64,000 bases of DNA from Fragum whitleyi (lineage: Eukaryota > Mollusca > Bivalvia > Cardiida > Cardiidae). The number at the start of each line of letters is the position of its first letter. The first letter of the stretch is position 1. Below are positions 23,615-34,872 of the stretch, piece after piece. The notes under the pieces are model-generated. The model had not been told where the DNA came from. It did not search any database and saw nothing but the letters and a program-made list of their open reading frames with translations. The translations under genes and the position numbers were made by a program. The stretch spans positions 35,658,912 through 35,722,911 of the forward strand of contig OX411548.1 in NCBI GenBank assembly GCA_948146395.1. Reading direction: 5' to 3'.

Positions 23615-23979
23615 TTTCGATTCCTAAAATCTGGTAATCCTTGGATTTAGAAAGTATTCAACCACCTTTCTGCATGTTTTTACATTGTCTTTCATATTTT
23701 GACAAAAGCCATAGGAACAAATTATTGCTGGTCTCATAAAAGTCAGACCAAATATCAGCAGTTTTTTTGTTGTTGTTTTTAAGAAAATAAGCAGTAAGTG
23801 GCTAAGGAATTGTGTCAAACTAGATGTCCTAAAATTGTGCCCTTGTTCATTTAACTTTTATATATTCATGGTGAATGAAGCAATTTACAAAACAATTAAC
23901 CAACTCCAATATAAAATCTGAAATATATCTAAAATTTCTAAATACAAGCACTGCACCTTGAATATGCTTGAAGTAATTA

Positions 23980-24290
23980 TGGCAATGTTAAGTATTCTGT
24001 GTAAGTTTTGCAAAAGTTTGACCTTGATATACAACCTATACCTTACCACATGAAAATCTTAACTTTATTGGAAAGTTTTACAAACATTTGACTTTCGTAT
24101 ATGTCCTTGGCCTCAAATCACATGACCTTGGAATCAGAAAATTACCAGATCATTGAGATCTTTCATTATACCAGATATGAACTGAACATATTGCATTTTA
24201 AATAGGCTTGAAGTAATTGGAAATGTCAGGCTTTTTGAACAGACCTACCATCAGATAGATGGATGGATAGAACAACAGATATAAAAAAAA
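23980..24290 (+). repeat. Decayed GACCTTGACC-type block
   Basis: TTTGACCTTGATATACAACC, CATGACCTTGG and a closing GATAGATGGATGGATAG mark another old copy. Confidence 0.45.
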
Positions 24291-24299
24291 CACGTAACA

Positions 24300-25388
24300 A
24301 TAACCTTAAATTGTCAAGTTACACACATGATTCCTACAAACTAGAGAAAGGATATACTTGTGGTGTCATACTGCAAAATCTATACTTTAAAATGTTAGAA
24401 ATTGATTTACAGAAGTGCTTGACAAATAAGTCTATGTGACAATTGTATTTCACTGAAAAACAGGAAGATGAGTGCATATATATGTATAGGATAGAAAATC
24501 TCTGACTTAGACCATGCTTTTCTAATGTTGTCTTCTTTTTTTACCTGAACCTCTAAACCATGAAAAAGAGTAAAATTCGCCTTGATAGTACTGTAACTAT
24601 GTGTAATTATGCATTCATTACTTGTGAATCAAATTTCCGTTACTTATTGCAGATCTTGTGCGTTTTTGCAATTGTAGAAAGTCTTTGGCGGAAAAAAATG
24701 GCCTTATAAAATGCTAATCTTTTAGAAATGAAGCAGCACACAAAACCTGTCGAGATTCACATGCACAACATTCTACTATCGTATATTTGTAAGTACAACG
24801 CTCAGAGTTGTATCTGCTATATATACTTTTGAAATACTGTTCTCTGATTGGTTGATTCGCTTCAAGCGTGGTCTAAATACTAATTTTCAGTCAACTCATT
24901 TCTACAGATACTAATTGAGTCCAGTTATGATGCATGATGATTCAATTCAGAAGATAATTCAGTTGATTTTGTCATTTGACCCTTTGGTTGTGACCTCAGA
25001 AAATACCCACAAAAGAGCAGTGGTCACTACCACTAATTTGATGTACAAGTTTGAGTGAGTGTTCAGAGGTCAACTTTGTCTATACCTCAGTATAATCAAA
25101 ATTGACCTTTGATCACTCACTTTACCAAGTCACTTTGAAATCTAAATCATTGATGCAGAACAGTTTTTCAAGACAAGATAGATGGTAAGATTGGCACACA
25201 TGTGCACACATACATACATATACATTTAGATGTCCTTCATTTCATAGCAAGACACATTATAAGCAAAATTTGTCCAGTGGTCTACCTAGAATCATTTTGA
25301 TCAAAATTAAGTCATAAAGTAAAGACAGTAATGTTATCCTTGTTGGGTGTAAAAGAATGGAACAAGAAAGCCATAGTCACTTATAATG
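24300..25388. other. Spacer
   Basis: Between about 25026 and 25130 there is an imperfect inverted pair around TTGACC and GGTCAA phrases. Otherwise no element or exon is recognised. Confidence 0.35.
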
Positions 25389-25390
25389 TA

Positions 25391-25675
25391 CCATATTTCC
25401 CCTAATAATAGCACTCTTACTTATAGTAGCACCTCTACATTTTCTAATAAGAAAAACCCACTTCATATTCCTAAAATTTAAGATCTTATCGAGACTTCTT
25501 CACTAATTTGATGTAAATTTCCTGGTTTAGAGGAACTTCACCTCAAATTAAAGAGCAAATAAGCCTTAAAGACATAAATTTCAATGATTTTTTAAATCAG
25601 AAAATGCCAACTAAATAAAAGTTCCAGGACCATGTAATGTATAGCTCCTGGGAGGGTTTATTAGGAGAAATACGG
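25391..25675. mobile_element. 285-bp MITE with CCGTATTTC-type ends
   Basis: TA flanks both sides (25389-25390, 25676-25677). The ends CCATATTTCCCCTAATAATA and TTTATTAGGAGAAATACGG are inverted. It is the best complete small copy of the family; 7397-7930 and 20450-21554 share the ends and 27427 shares the left end. Confidence 0.72.
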
Positions 25676-27426
25676 TACTAAGCCAAGGGAAAGGACAATG
25701 TTCACGAATGGCCAAAAATGGCCCTGTAAAATAATTATTCGAAAGTAGCTGCAATGAGACGTCTAAAGTTTAAAAGTTTAAACCTGGTATTAAAAATTGT
25801 GAAAATGGATTATTGTTGTTGCCATGGCAACCAAAAAATGTATCTCGAAAATTGAGATTTTTCCAATTTAATGATTTTAAAGATAAATAAAACTATTTAA
25901 GTACAAAAATCAAATGTGACCTTAATATCAGTAAACGAAAACAAGTTATCCAAGGAGTTTAGTATGATCATGGACGGAATTCTGTTGCCATGGTTACGGA
26001 ATTTCACGTTTTTGGGTTGTAAAAGTTGCAAACTGTTGATCATATAAGGATCTCTGCAATGAGATCATTCACAATAAATTTCTTTATTTTTTTCTCATTT
26101 TGCAGAATAAAATATACGTTATTCAAAAATGGAGCGAAGAAAAGGGTCCGTAGATTGGATTTTGACTATAATGGTGCGAATTTTCTTAATGGTCTTGACC
26201 ATAAGTAACGTTACGAGTAACGACGTCACGTCATGACGTGCGCCAGTATCGAGTTACTGTTGTTTCTTTAATGCTTTTCAGTGGATTTTTGAAAAATTAC
26301 GATAAATTATCATTTGATAAACTCTTTGCTTAACCTGTGTAAATATCAAATACTTATACCCCGCTTTCGATCATTTTACCCTTTGTGACGTCATTTTAGC
26401 GGAGTCTAATAAAAGACGTCACCGTGCATGAACGTTGTATAGAAATCATGTGAAAAATACGTACTTTAAGAAAAAATGCAAAAAAATTTCACATTCAGTC
26501 TCATTTTTTGCATTTAAGAAATAGTAAACTCGGTCTTTTTTTAGAGTAAGATTGATTGATATTTCATAGAGTGAACAACAAAAGCTTAATTTTCACTCAT
26601 GGCTCCTGAATTCTGTGTTTTTAAATCTACACTTTAGAGAACACATGAAAACGCCGTTACGTATGGTATGTAGTTGTAAGGATTATAATCTTCCATATGT
26701 GTAAAATCAAATCTTGCAGCCCTTAAAAATTATGCTATCCACAAATATTGGGAAAAAATCGTAAAAAGGGCAAGCACTGATTAGACACTAAATAGGGGCG
26801 TTTACGGTCGACCGACTGTCCCTACAGTTTTCCTTGCAACCCTTTAAAAAATGATATCCAAGCTATGGATATTAATATTTAACCGGTCAAACACAGATAT
26901 TCCGGGCACTTTGACCATTTCTGATCTCGATATGATTATGTTGATTACGTAAGTCGTCTATCCCCTCTCCCCTGTTTCAGATAATCGTGACGCCCATTTT
27001 CATGCCGTCGTCGATCGAAAAAATGCAACCATGAGGGTGAAACACTCTCGGAAGTGGGTACAATTATAAATCAACGAGAGACGTTAACCATTCAATCACT
27101 CGATCATAGAAGTGTATCTGCAAAAAGGCGCATATTTCATTGTCTGATGAAACCTATTGGCGTTATAATGATTGAGAGTCGGAGAATTCGTAAACATTTT
27201 GACTGTTGACTGCGAAATATCGTGCTTCCCTCCAAAAAGTGAACAAAAGAAATGTACATGTCATGTAATCCAGATCGCGCGCGAATACATTTAAAAAGTT
27301 GCCCGGAGCTGTTTAAAGGCAGTCCCGCTCCCGAATTTCCATTCCTTCAAATTCTTTTTATATATCTTTTCTTTTAAACTACGCAACCTTTGCTTTATAA
27401 AGGTGCATGCAATGGCGCAAAAAATA

Positions 27427-27620
27427 CCGTATTTATTCTAATAACCGCCCATTCACTGCTCAAAACCGGCCATTTTTGGGGCCAATTTTCTGAAAAAGTT
27501 GGTAACTCCTATAATTGCCCATCCACCGATTTGGTATAAAATGCCACAACATCTCTGGCAACATTTTTTACAACAAAAAGTATAAAATGCCTGCGACAAA
27601 TACCGAAATTACGGTGAATG
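27427..27620. repeat. Left end of a CCGTATTTC-type element
   Basis: After TA it reads CCGTATTTATTCTAATAACC, followed by GCCCATTCACTGCTC and GGCCATTTTTGGGGCC. I cannot find the matching right end, so it is either a partial copy or its end has decayed. Confidence 0.45.
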
Positions 27621-28080
27621 GTCAATTTGGATTTATTTACAAGGTTCACTGAAGATCGGAATATGCATTGACTGACTTTCAACTGACGAAAAACGAATGA
27701 GATATTAACGTTAGTCCAAATGATTATTGCATTCTAATAAAAAATACGATTATTTTCAGAAACAATTAAATGGAAGAAACTACCGATATTTCATGTTTTT
27801 TTGTTTCAATAATCCAAAAATGAATCAAAGTTTCTATCTGACCAAAAAGGCAAGCGTAAAACATTCTAGCATTTTAGTCCCGTAATGAGGTAAAGGACGT
27901 GGAACAGTTTATTCAACGCGGGGGTTGAACTGGTGATCAAAGACGCCGACGTCTATTTTTGGTAGCGTTTTCGGAGCTTGCACGCTCTACACGTGTCCCA
28001 GGAGATGTCAAACCCTTTCAATTATTAGGATAAATTCATACTACAGTCGTCTTTTGTGGCTACACTATGGATTTTAAAAA

Positions 28081-28119
28081 ATGAGGAAAACGAGATTGTT
28101 CTTTTTATTCTTGCTGCAG
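28081..28119 (+). CDS. Possible first coding exon encoding a signal peptide
   Basis: An ATG at 28081 reads MRKTRLFFLFLLQ and meets a consensus donor (CTGCAG then GTAGGC at 28120). A basic start followed by a run of Phe and Leu is typical of a secretory signal peptide. It lies in CpG-rich DNA, as a first exon often does. A short upstream ORF starts at 28067. No following exon in phase 0 is convincing, so this could be a relic or chance. Two nearby open stretches, 28497-28573 and 28621-28735, are coding-like but in non-matching phases. Confidence 0.27.
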
Positions 28120-28496
28120 GTAGGCAATTACAGTTGCGCATAATTTCTTCTTACGACTTAATTTATCTTTTCAATTGTCAGTTCGCAACTTAGATATACC
28201 AGTACTTACATGTAATCGGTAAAAAATAAAAGGCCGACCGATTGAGTTAGTTGTAGTTACGATCTTTTTTTAAGTCAGAACAGCCATATGTGGGGTTTTA
28301 CAAAATGTGCCGAAAATGAAGAATAACACAATACTCTGAAACTGGATATTTGTTTACCTAACTCTTTTATGAATCAAATGATTTCAGTTTTCGTCGCCGA
28401 AATCAGTGTTAGGCCGTATGAAAAAATAGCATTAGTAAAAAAAAAATAGGCATTTAAATGATCCTCTGGCATTGGTTTCTTTCTCTATTTGTAAAG

Positions 28497-28573
28497 ATGC
28501 CGACGAATATCTGCCATGCGTTCAATATAATTACGTCCGCCAAATGTTTGACAATTGTTATCCAACTTTGCAG
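28497..28573 (+). other. Coding-like stretch between splice-like signals
   Basis: After TTTCTCTATTTGTAAAG a frame entering with two bases reads ADEYLPCVQYNYVRQMF and continues to a CAG-GTGTTC donor-like site at 28574. Two cysteines would fit a secreted product. The entry phase does not match the donor at 28119, so it does not join the signal-peptide exon directly. It may be an exon of another isoform, a decayed gene or chance. Confidence 0.2.
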
Positions 28574-28764
28574 GTGTTCTGGCGTGCGTAGCGGATAATA
28601 ATTTCTTAGTTTGCAGGCAGTCACACGGGTGCATTAGCTGATAAGTCCGTAGAGGATTTATTAATCAGCTCAGTTCCTCTAAAAGAAGGCGTAGATTTTC
28701 AAAAAAGGGAGAATTGCAAATAAAAGGAAAATATATATATTTTTGGTAAAGAAAAAAAAACTAA

Positions 28765-28836
28765 GGACAGAGTGGGATTCGAACCACCGGTTCCTGAGTT
28801 CGCAGTCTGCGGTTTATCCACTTGCGCTATGCGTCC
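28765..28836 (-). tRNA. tRNA-Arg-like sequence, probable pseudogene
   Basis: The minus strand gives a 72-nt tRNA-sized sequence. It has a near-perfect A box (TAGCGCAAGTGG), a perfect B box (GGTTCGAATCC) and a run of nine T about five bases after its 3' end, which is a Pol III terminator. The acceptor stem pairs GGACGCA with TCTGTCC with one mismatch. By position the anticodon loop is CTGCGAA (anticodon GCG, arginine), and the D-arm resembles arginine tRNAs. However, the anticodon stem and T stem pair poorly, as though bases had been gained or lost. Promoter elements look usable, but the product may not fold, so I favour a pseudogene or a tRNA-derived transcript. Confidence 0.45.
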
Positions 28837-29009
28837 GATTAGTAATATGCGGTACAAATAGGTTAATAAATAAATAATGATAACTAGTAGAGAAAATAAT
28901 TGAAAATAAATGTGATTTATTCTTCTTTAAATTGTATAATCTTTATTCTGCCAACAAAATCTTCATTCTGATCGACGTAAAATATAAACACAAAACCTTG
29001 TTGTTTATT

Positions 29010-29255
29010 TTCTTTGTTCGGTTCGGATTCTTTGAAAAATCACGAGTGACGTCCCTTTCATGTAGAAAGGCGCGTTCGTTCTATATCAACAAAACTCCTG
29101 ATTTTTTTTGTTAAGTAATTATTTTTTCAGTTCCTATTTTATAATTTTGGTTCTTTTAAAAAACAACAACATTAACTGGCAGACATTTCTTTGTTTGATT
29201 CGGATTTATGGAAATACACGAGTGACGTCCCTTTCATGTGGAAAGGCACATTCGA
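29010..29255. repeat. Two direct copies of a ~70-bp block with a CCTTTC/GAAAGG hairpin
   Basis: GGTTCGGATTCTTTGAAAAA, then CACGAGTGACGTCCCTTTCA, TGTAGAAAGG occurs at about 29018-29085 and again at 29194-29255 about 176 bp later. Each contains the stem CCTTTC/GAAAGG with a five-base loop and a TGACGTC core. They lie upstream of the tRNA-like sequence on its strand. Confidence 0.6.
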
Positions 29256-30289
29256 TTCTTATTTACAAAACACATAATTCGTTCGGAAATGATTAAATAA
29301 TTGCATTAATAAAAAGAAAATATTTATGAATGCAGTATTTCTCAATGTCCAATCGTGGTTAAAATTCCCTTGATAAATCGATTATACTAGTCAGCAATGA
29401 TTAAAACGCATTTTCATGCATAGGGAGTAACGCATTTTCACTTCTTGCACGCTAGGATAAGCTGATATTTGGTTTTATTTCACAATGAAGCCCCATTTTC
29501 GACACCTCCACAATAGTCTTATGAGGAATATAACTTGATTTAGAAGTTGTTTGCAAAATATGATGATGTAGAAAAAAGGGCTTCATATTTTTTGGGCTGC
29601 TTTAACAACGAAATTGCCCATAAAAATGACATTTTCGCTAAAAGGGGAAACTTGATTGCTGTTTTTTGAGAAATTGGTATATATTTGAATATTTTTCTAT
29701 ACGTAATTTCAGAGATGGTCAAATATATAAATAAAAAAAGTGGATTAAGAGCGGGAAAATTGTTAATAAAAAAACGTGATTTTACAGGGCCAATATGTAT
29801 AGTTCGTGAACCTAGCCCTTTTTCAACTATGGCCCCTTTTTCCATGATGCACATAGCATCACAAAATCCCAATGATTTGGGCATGGTCACATGATGAGGA
29901 ACATTCCATGAAATTTGCATACAAAAAATTCATAAGATTTTCAAAAACCCTTGAAAAGCAGCATGTTGTGCGATTGTAAAAGCCCTTGAGTTGCAACCAC
30001 TTAAAGATAAGGTAGTTTGAATGACACACAATTGGTTTTCTATTTCGATTTCATTGTATATTCTGTAAATAATTTATCAATTTATTATAGCCTCTATAAC
30101 AGGTTCTACAAAACACATCTTTATTAAATTAAATCATGTTTTAATGATAATGTTGAATTTCACAGTACATCTTGCTCTAGCGACTATGTCTATTAAGCAA
30201 CTCTTTTTTAACGATCATCATTAAAAGTCCCTTCACCATAAGCCAAATCTCAGAAAAGGTGGACATTATTAAACGAAACAACATTTACA

Positions 30290-30368
30290 ATTCAATCTTA
30301 TGATGTCAGAACCCACTAAAATCGTCTCAATGAGAAGATTGTAATGGGTTCGATCATCATAGGATTCA
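30290..30368. repeat. ~75-bp imperfect hairpin
   Basis: AATCTTATGATGTCAGAACC and CACTAAAATCGTCTCA pair with TGAGAAGATTGTAATGGG and TTCGATCATCATAGGATT. About 36 bp pair on each side with few mismatches and almost no loop. Confidence 0.6.
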
Positions 30369-30669
30369 GTAAAAACTTTGTGAAAATCAGTGCATGCTAT
30401 CAAAATGGCCTGTCGGTTTTATCAAGAAACATAGGCGTCACTTTTCCCATTAGCAATCGCTTTTTGGCGTGGTTACACGCAAGTTTTTATGTATTTTTCT
30501 TTTGTAGTCCTTCTTTTTAACTGCAATTTCTGTGACATTACGACATTCTAAATCACATTTAACTAAGTCAGTCATACCAAAGGCCCAGGTCAAAACTAAA
30601 TTGTAAGTGACAACAAGTCTAGAGGCAAATACAATGAATTTGCTCTAACCTGTTGAATCACAGACACAG

Positions 30670-30862
30670 CTATACAGATCTAAAGATAGAGGGGTTAATG
30701 TTGATTTCAAATAAGATTGTTTCATCTATAATTGCGAGAATCCTATATTGTGGGTGCTCATTGGACTAGACATTTCAAAAGAGTACCCACAACATATGGT
30801 TTCAAAGAGAAATCAAGATTTTAGAGTGGCATTAACCCCTCTTATCTATTCCTCTGGCTGTA
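30670..30862. mobile_element. Palindromic MITE with GAGGGGTTAATG ends
   Basis: AAGATAGAGGGGTTAATG on the left matches CATTAACCCCTCTTATCT on the right in inverse. Inner parts TTGTGGGTGCTC and GAGTACCCACAA also pair. A phrase of this element (TTGTGGGTACTCATTCGAAA) recurs at 15932, suggesting another partial copy. Confidence 0.6.
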
Positions 30863-30869
30863 ACATATT

Positions 30870-31728
30870 CTCTGACAAATGCCTGATTTATTGTAAATCA
30901 AAGGGAAATAACTAAGAAATTTACTACTCTGAATGTATATGAATAACAGCAATAAAACTGCATATTTCCTGTGATACATTTATTATTTCTTTTTTCTTAA
31001 GTTCTTAAAATACAAATCAGATTTTACTGAAGTATCTAATTGAGCAGTCTTTAACATGTTTTCGATGGGTGGCCAAAATGTCAAAAATACAAAAGCATTC
31101 AAATTGAAGTTACAACATTTTGACCATCCATCAATGCTATACATCCTAAAATTTGTAATCTAGAATAATGGAATGGCTCACTGTCATTTCGTAAACAGCA
31201 ATAATGTTTTATTCATGAGGTCAAATCAATTGACTTTTCAAAAATACTGATCATTTCCAAAACCTTGTAACTTGAAATAGCACATATTGTAGGTACAACA
31301 TTTTCAAACAAAATCCAACACTCACAAAAATCAATTAGTAAATCAATTAGTTTAGGGTCCTTTTGTAATCATCTTATCAAATTCTAAAATGTATATCTGT
31401 GGGTTAATTGAAATTAAAGGTTTCGAAATAAATTACCCATAAACTACTGAAATTGATTCATTGAACTGCTTTGAAATTTGACATATACCTTTTAGTAAGC
31501 TTTGAAATTTTACTTATTTCATGTGCAGAATTTTAGTTTTCTTTGATTCGCTTTTATTTATTTTGAAAGTTCCAAGCTTTTGATCAAATACTCTTCATTT
31601 CATAAGAATTTTCCTGTTCTCATTACATTCAGTAATTTAATCAAATACCCTACTTTTCATATGAATATTCCTAATTCTCATTTCAACTCAAATATTTTTA
31701 TAAAACTACTAAGAATTACTATGAACTG
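30870..31728. other. AT-rich spacer
   Basis: Short local inverted pairs occur (for example around 31060-31135, GGCCAAAATGTC and ATTTTGACCATCC), but no full element or exon is clear. Confidence 0.35.
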
Positions 31729-31944
31729 TTAATCCTTTTCATGCTAAAATCTAAATTTTGTTTCAAAGAAATTGCCAGTTTTTGGATCTCTCTACCAGAG
31801 TTTTTATTAAGATTTAAAGCCCACAATAAACATAAAGTATGCAGAGAAGCCTAAGATCAGACTGCACATCTGTGCTGGCTAATCTTAGTGTACACCGTGC
31901 CTGCAAAAGCTTTTAATGTCATGAACAGCATGAGAAAGATAATA
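31729..31944. mobile_element. TTAA MITE, second subfamily
   Basis: It starts TTAATCCTTTTCATGCTAAA and ends near CAGCATGAGAAAGATAA. The middle holds CAGACTGCACATCTGTGC and CTAATCTTAGTGTACAC. A better-preserved relative is at 48723-48936, and fragments lie at 150-235 and 55500-55617. Confidence 0.55.
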
Positions 31945-31953
31945 ATAGGATAT

Positions 31954-32135
31954 AAGTTCTTACAACTTAGATTAATCCATTTTGATTCTGCTTCCTAGAA
32001 AATTCACAAGTACTTGTGCCGAATGTGTTGGCTGATAAAAGAAAGAAGATAGATAGCCATTTCTGGGAATCAAACTTGGAACCTCTTGTTGAAGAAGGTG
32101 ACCCTCTTCCACCAGACCAAGGACACTGCGACTAC
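31954..32135 (-). mobile_element. SINE family S2
   Basis: It contains GTTCTTACAACTTAGATTAA, AAAATTCACAAGTACTTGTG and GGGAATCAAACTTGGAACC, the last being an inverted B-box-like motif from a tRNA-derived head. Other copies are at 39335-39480 and 51042-51192. Confidence 0.55.
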
Positions 32136-32147
32136 AACTATAAATTA

Positions 32148-32225
32148 ATCGATGGCTCAGCTTGAAACAGTTGTAACTCCCTATATGTTTATAGGGAGTT
32201 ACAACTGTTTCACACTGAGCCATCA
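32148..32225. repeat. Palindromic hairpin, family B
   Basis: The arms GTTGTAACTCCCTATA and TATAGGGAGTTACAAC are perfect complements, with GATGGCTCAGC and CTGAGCCATC ends. TA flanks at 32146-32147 and 32226-32227. The CC/GG change shared by both arms is a compensatory pair relative to other copies. Confidence 0.82.
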
Positions 32226-32269
32226 TATTGTAGGAACATAATAATTCTCACAACTTTACTAGGAAATAA

Positions 32270-32516
32270 TTAACCCTTGTCAAGAACCCGTGCTATTCAT
32301 GCATTGGAAAGAGGTAAAAAAAATCAGCCTGCACCTCTGTGCAACCTGATCTTAGTCTGTACTACCTGGTTTTCCTTTTTAAATCAGAAAATTCTAATCA
32401 GAAAAGTTTGAAAATCATATTCTTCAAATAAACACCCACCATTAGTGCACACAGTGCTTTCAGCACTTTGATTTTAATACACTTTTGCAAATGTTTTTCA
32501 GCATGACAAGGGTTAA
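32270..32516 (-). mobile_element. TTAA MITE, piggyBac-like ends
   Basis: It runs from TTAACCCTTGTCA to GCATGACAAGGGTTAA. The left part is rearranged; the right part keeps GTGCTTTCAGCACTTTGATT. It is inverted relative to the copy at 3891. Confidence 0.65.
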
Positions 32517-32866
32517 GCTAGCTGCCTGATATACCTCAATAGAATTGTTTTTGTGTTGCTCATTTGAATTCAAGCTTTCAAGAAAGAGATTTTGATTTTT
32601 GTACTCTTTAAAAGGTAAGTAAAAGGACCATGTCAAAAACTGAAATAATTCAACCTTTTGAAATACAATTGAGTTTTTAATGGTAAATCTAAAATTCACA
32701 AATATTAAACCAATAACAAATCAATTTGAAAGGATTATCCCCTGAATATTTCCTTAATCCTTTCCTTGTTATAACATAAATTTCCTCATTTTTCTGTTTA
32801 TATGTACTTCTCTACTATTGCTTTAATCATTTTGTTTGATATCATCTGATTGCATGCTTAGTAGTT

Positions 32867-33517
32867 CAGGGTCCAAAGAATTCAGAAAAAGGCACTCGTC
32901 CTGCAAGGCAAGTCACTTGAAGAAGTTACTCGTCCTACTTTGAATGTCACTTGCCCTACAAGTGGCAAATAGTCTTTAAAAAAATACTTATTGCTGAAGA
33001 TGTCATTTAAAAGTGCAGACGAAACAAAAAGACAAAATCTATGACGTCAAAATAACTTGGAAATTTCGGAGTTTAAATACCGGTTAAAAGATTCTGACAA
33101 TGGAAATTATTTATTTTTTAACTTACGATATTGTGGATTTTTCATGTTCAAAGTGGTAGATATGAACAAATCGCGTAAAAATGTTTTGAATTCTCGATAA
33201 TTTCCATGTTTTTGGGATCGACAAACATTTACGATGTTCGGGTACCGGGTTATATCATGCCAATACCGGAAGTTTATTTTTAGAAATCAAAGTACATGAC
33301 TGTCAACAGTTCGAGTTCGAGTTGATGCGAAGTTCTATCACCATTTAATTTGTTTGGAGCCCCTTTTCTGTATTTTATCTGTATTTACCCAGACACAAAA
33401 TTTATTTAGTGCCATTAATTCTTCACTCGTCCGGGCCGACTGACTTAGAATTTCCACTCGTCCTCCGTGATTTCTTACTTGTACATATGTGCTGACGAGT
33501 GTTTTCTTTGGACCCTG
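32867..33517. mobile_element. 651-bp hAT-like non-autonomous element
   Basis: The ends CAGGGTCCAAAGAA and TTCTTTGGACCCTG are perfect 14-bp inverted repeats of hAT type. The five bases TAGTT occur on both outer flanks; the expected 8-bp duplication is not clean. ACTCGTCC is repeated near both ends (32896, 32927, 33423, 33452) as a subterminal motif. No transposase frame remains. Confidence 0.65.
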
Positions 33518-33521
33518 TAGT

Positions 33522-33667
33522 TTAAGGTTGTAAAATCGTAATAGTTTCGCAACAGTTTGGAACCCATGATCATTCACAACGTGAAAATCATTAGGAAACC
33601 TTAGCTAACACTGTTAAAGTTCATTACTTTCAAACATTGCGAAACTATTACGGGTCCACTACCTTAA
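33522..33667. mobile_element. 146-bp palindromic MITE at TTAA
   Basis: TTAAGGTTGTAAAATCGTAA and TAGTTTCGCAACA on the left match GCGAAACTATTACGGGTCC and ACTACCTTAA on the right. Copies also lie at 36543-36705 and 46190-46352. It begins four bases after the hAT-like element. Confidence 0.65.
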
Positions 33668-33958
33668 ATTGGGTTTAACACCACTTTTAAAATTATTTCT
33701 GCTAAAATATGACACCTAGAGCACCTGGCCATCATTTCCTAGTATTCATTGTATCATAGTTTATATTGCAGCTTTTCCAACTTGGAATTGTTCACTATCA
33801 AGCATTATATCTGAGCATTGCATACAAGGTGCTTATAATATTAAAATTATGACTGCTCACATAGGACATCTTACCTTCATAAAGCAAATACTGAAGTTGA
33901 ATAAAATGTCCGATTTTCCTGGATTCTTTGCATTAGATAAGCAAATTTGGGTTATACA

Positions 33959-34068
33959 GCCCTGTATCCAACCTAACCCTGCTTTGCACAGGTGCTTGTG
34001 TGCAAAGCAGGGTATAATTGGCAAACTGTTTGCACCTTTGTCAGCCTGAATTCAGGGCAGGCTGCAAT
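33959..34068. repeat. Palindromic MITE family C, partial
   Basis: CCCTGCTTTGCACAGG and GTGTGCAAAGCAGGGTATAA form a short stem, followed by GGCAAACTGTTTGCACC and CCTGAATTCAGGGCAGG. The left arm is shortened. Confidence 0.5.
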
Positions 34069-34255
34069 TCAGTGACAATTTAGGTTACAATTTCTTTACC
34101 TCTCTTATACCTACTAGAAGTAAGAGAGAGAACTCAAAGTAGAATTTACTTTGTTACATTGACAAAGTTATCCTTCTTCCTCAAGTTGCTGATTGAGTTC
34201 AGACTCGGTCAACTAAGTCTCCATTGTTAAAATAGTGATAGTTTGAAGTAATTTA

Positions 34256-34331
34256 ACAAGGGATCAGTGGAAATCTATTGTAAGTGCCTATTTTTTTTAG
34301 GCTTTTCAACAATTTTGCAATGATCCCTTGA
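34256..34331. repeat. Palindromic hairpin, family A, decayed
   Basis: CAAGGGATCAGTGG and CAATGATCCCTTG form the ends and TTGTAAGTGCCTA one arm; the other arm (TAGGCTTTTCAACAA) has several changes. Confidence 0.65.
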
Positions 34332-34872
34332 AATTTCTTCAAACATGAAACAATATTTTTTAGCATTTGTAATGTTTGCGACACAAACAACAACAGTTCC
34401 AGGGTATGACAATCTTAGTTTATATAAATTCATTTCAGTTCAATTGCAACAAAGTTTAAGCAGATAGAATCGGCCTTGAACAATCAATCAAGATGTATTC
34501 ATATCCCATAGGGAGAGGCAATAGTTTCAACCCATGGTACCCAATTCTTCAGTTGGATGAACTAGGGCTGGCTATAAGTGATATATCCATAAACGCACCC
34601 TGTTGATGGTCGGGCTCCAACCACAGACCTTTGATTCATAAAACGAGAGTCATTACACTAGGTGTGCAATGAGACAAGTTAGGCTATAAAATCTTTGTTC
34701 CCAAAAAGTTCTAAAAAATCTTTTGTCTGTTTGGGCTACCTGTTTTGAACATCAAGCAATTGCTCCAGATTTTTTTTCATTTTCCATAATGTTTTCCCTA
34801 ACTTTTTTCCAGCCTAAACAGTCTGACTACTGTCATAACTCTCGCACTACTCAGATGTTCCCATATTGTGTA

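Larger units (their letters stand above)
25700..29818. other. CpG-rich 4.1-kb zone between inverted GGCCCTGTAAAAT motifs
   Basis: TTCACGAATGGCC...GGCCCTGTAAAAT at 25701-25732 is matched in inverse by ATTTTACAGGGCC...GTTCGTGAA at 29778-29810. Between them CpG is much more common than elsewhere in the window (for example 26203-26240, 26970-27300, 27890-27990). The zone holds the tRNA-like sequence and the possible signal-peptide exon. It may be a decayed large transposon or an unmethylated regulatory region. Confidence 0.35.

Noticed and set aside
29540..29920. 126-codon minus-strand frame
   Set aside because: It has no splice context, a composition typical of AT-rich non-coding DNA, and overlaps the boundary motif of the CpG-rich zone.
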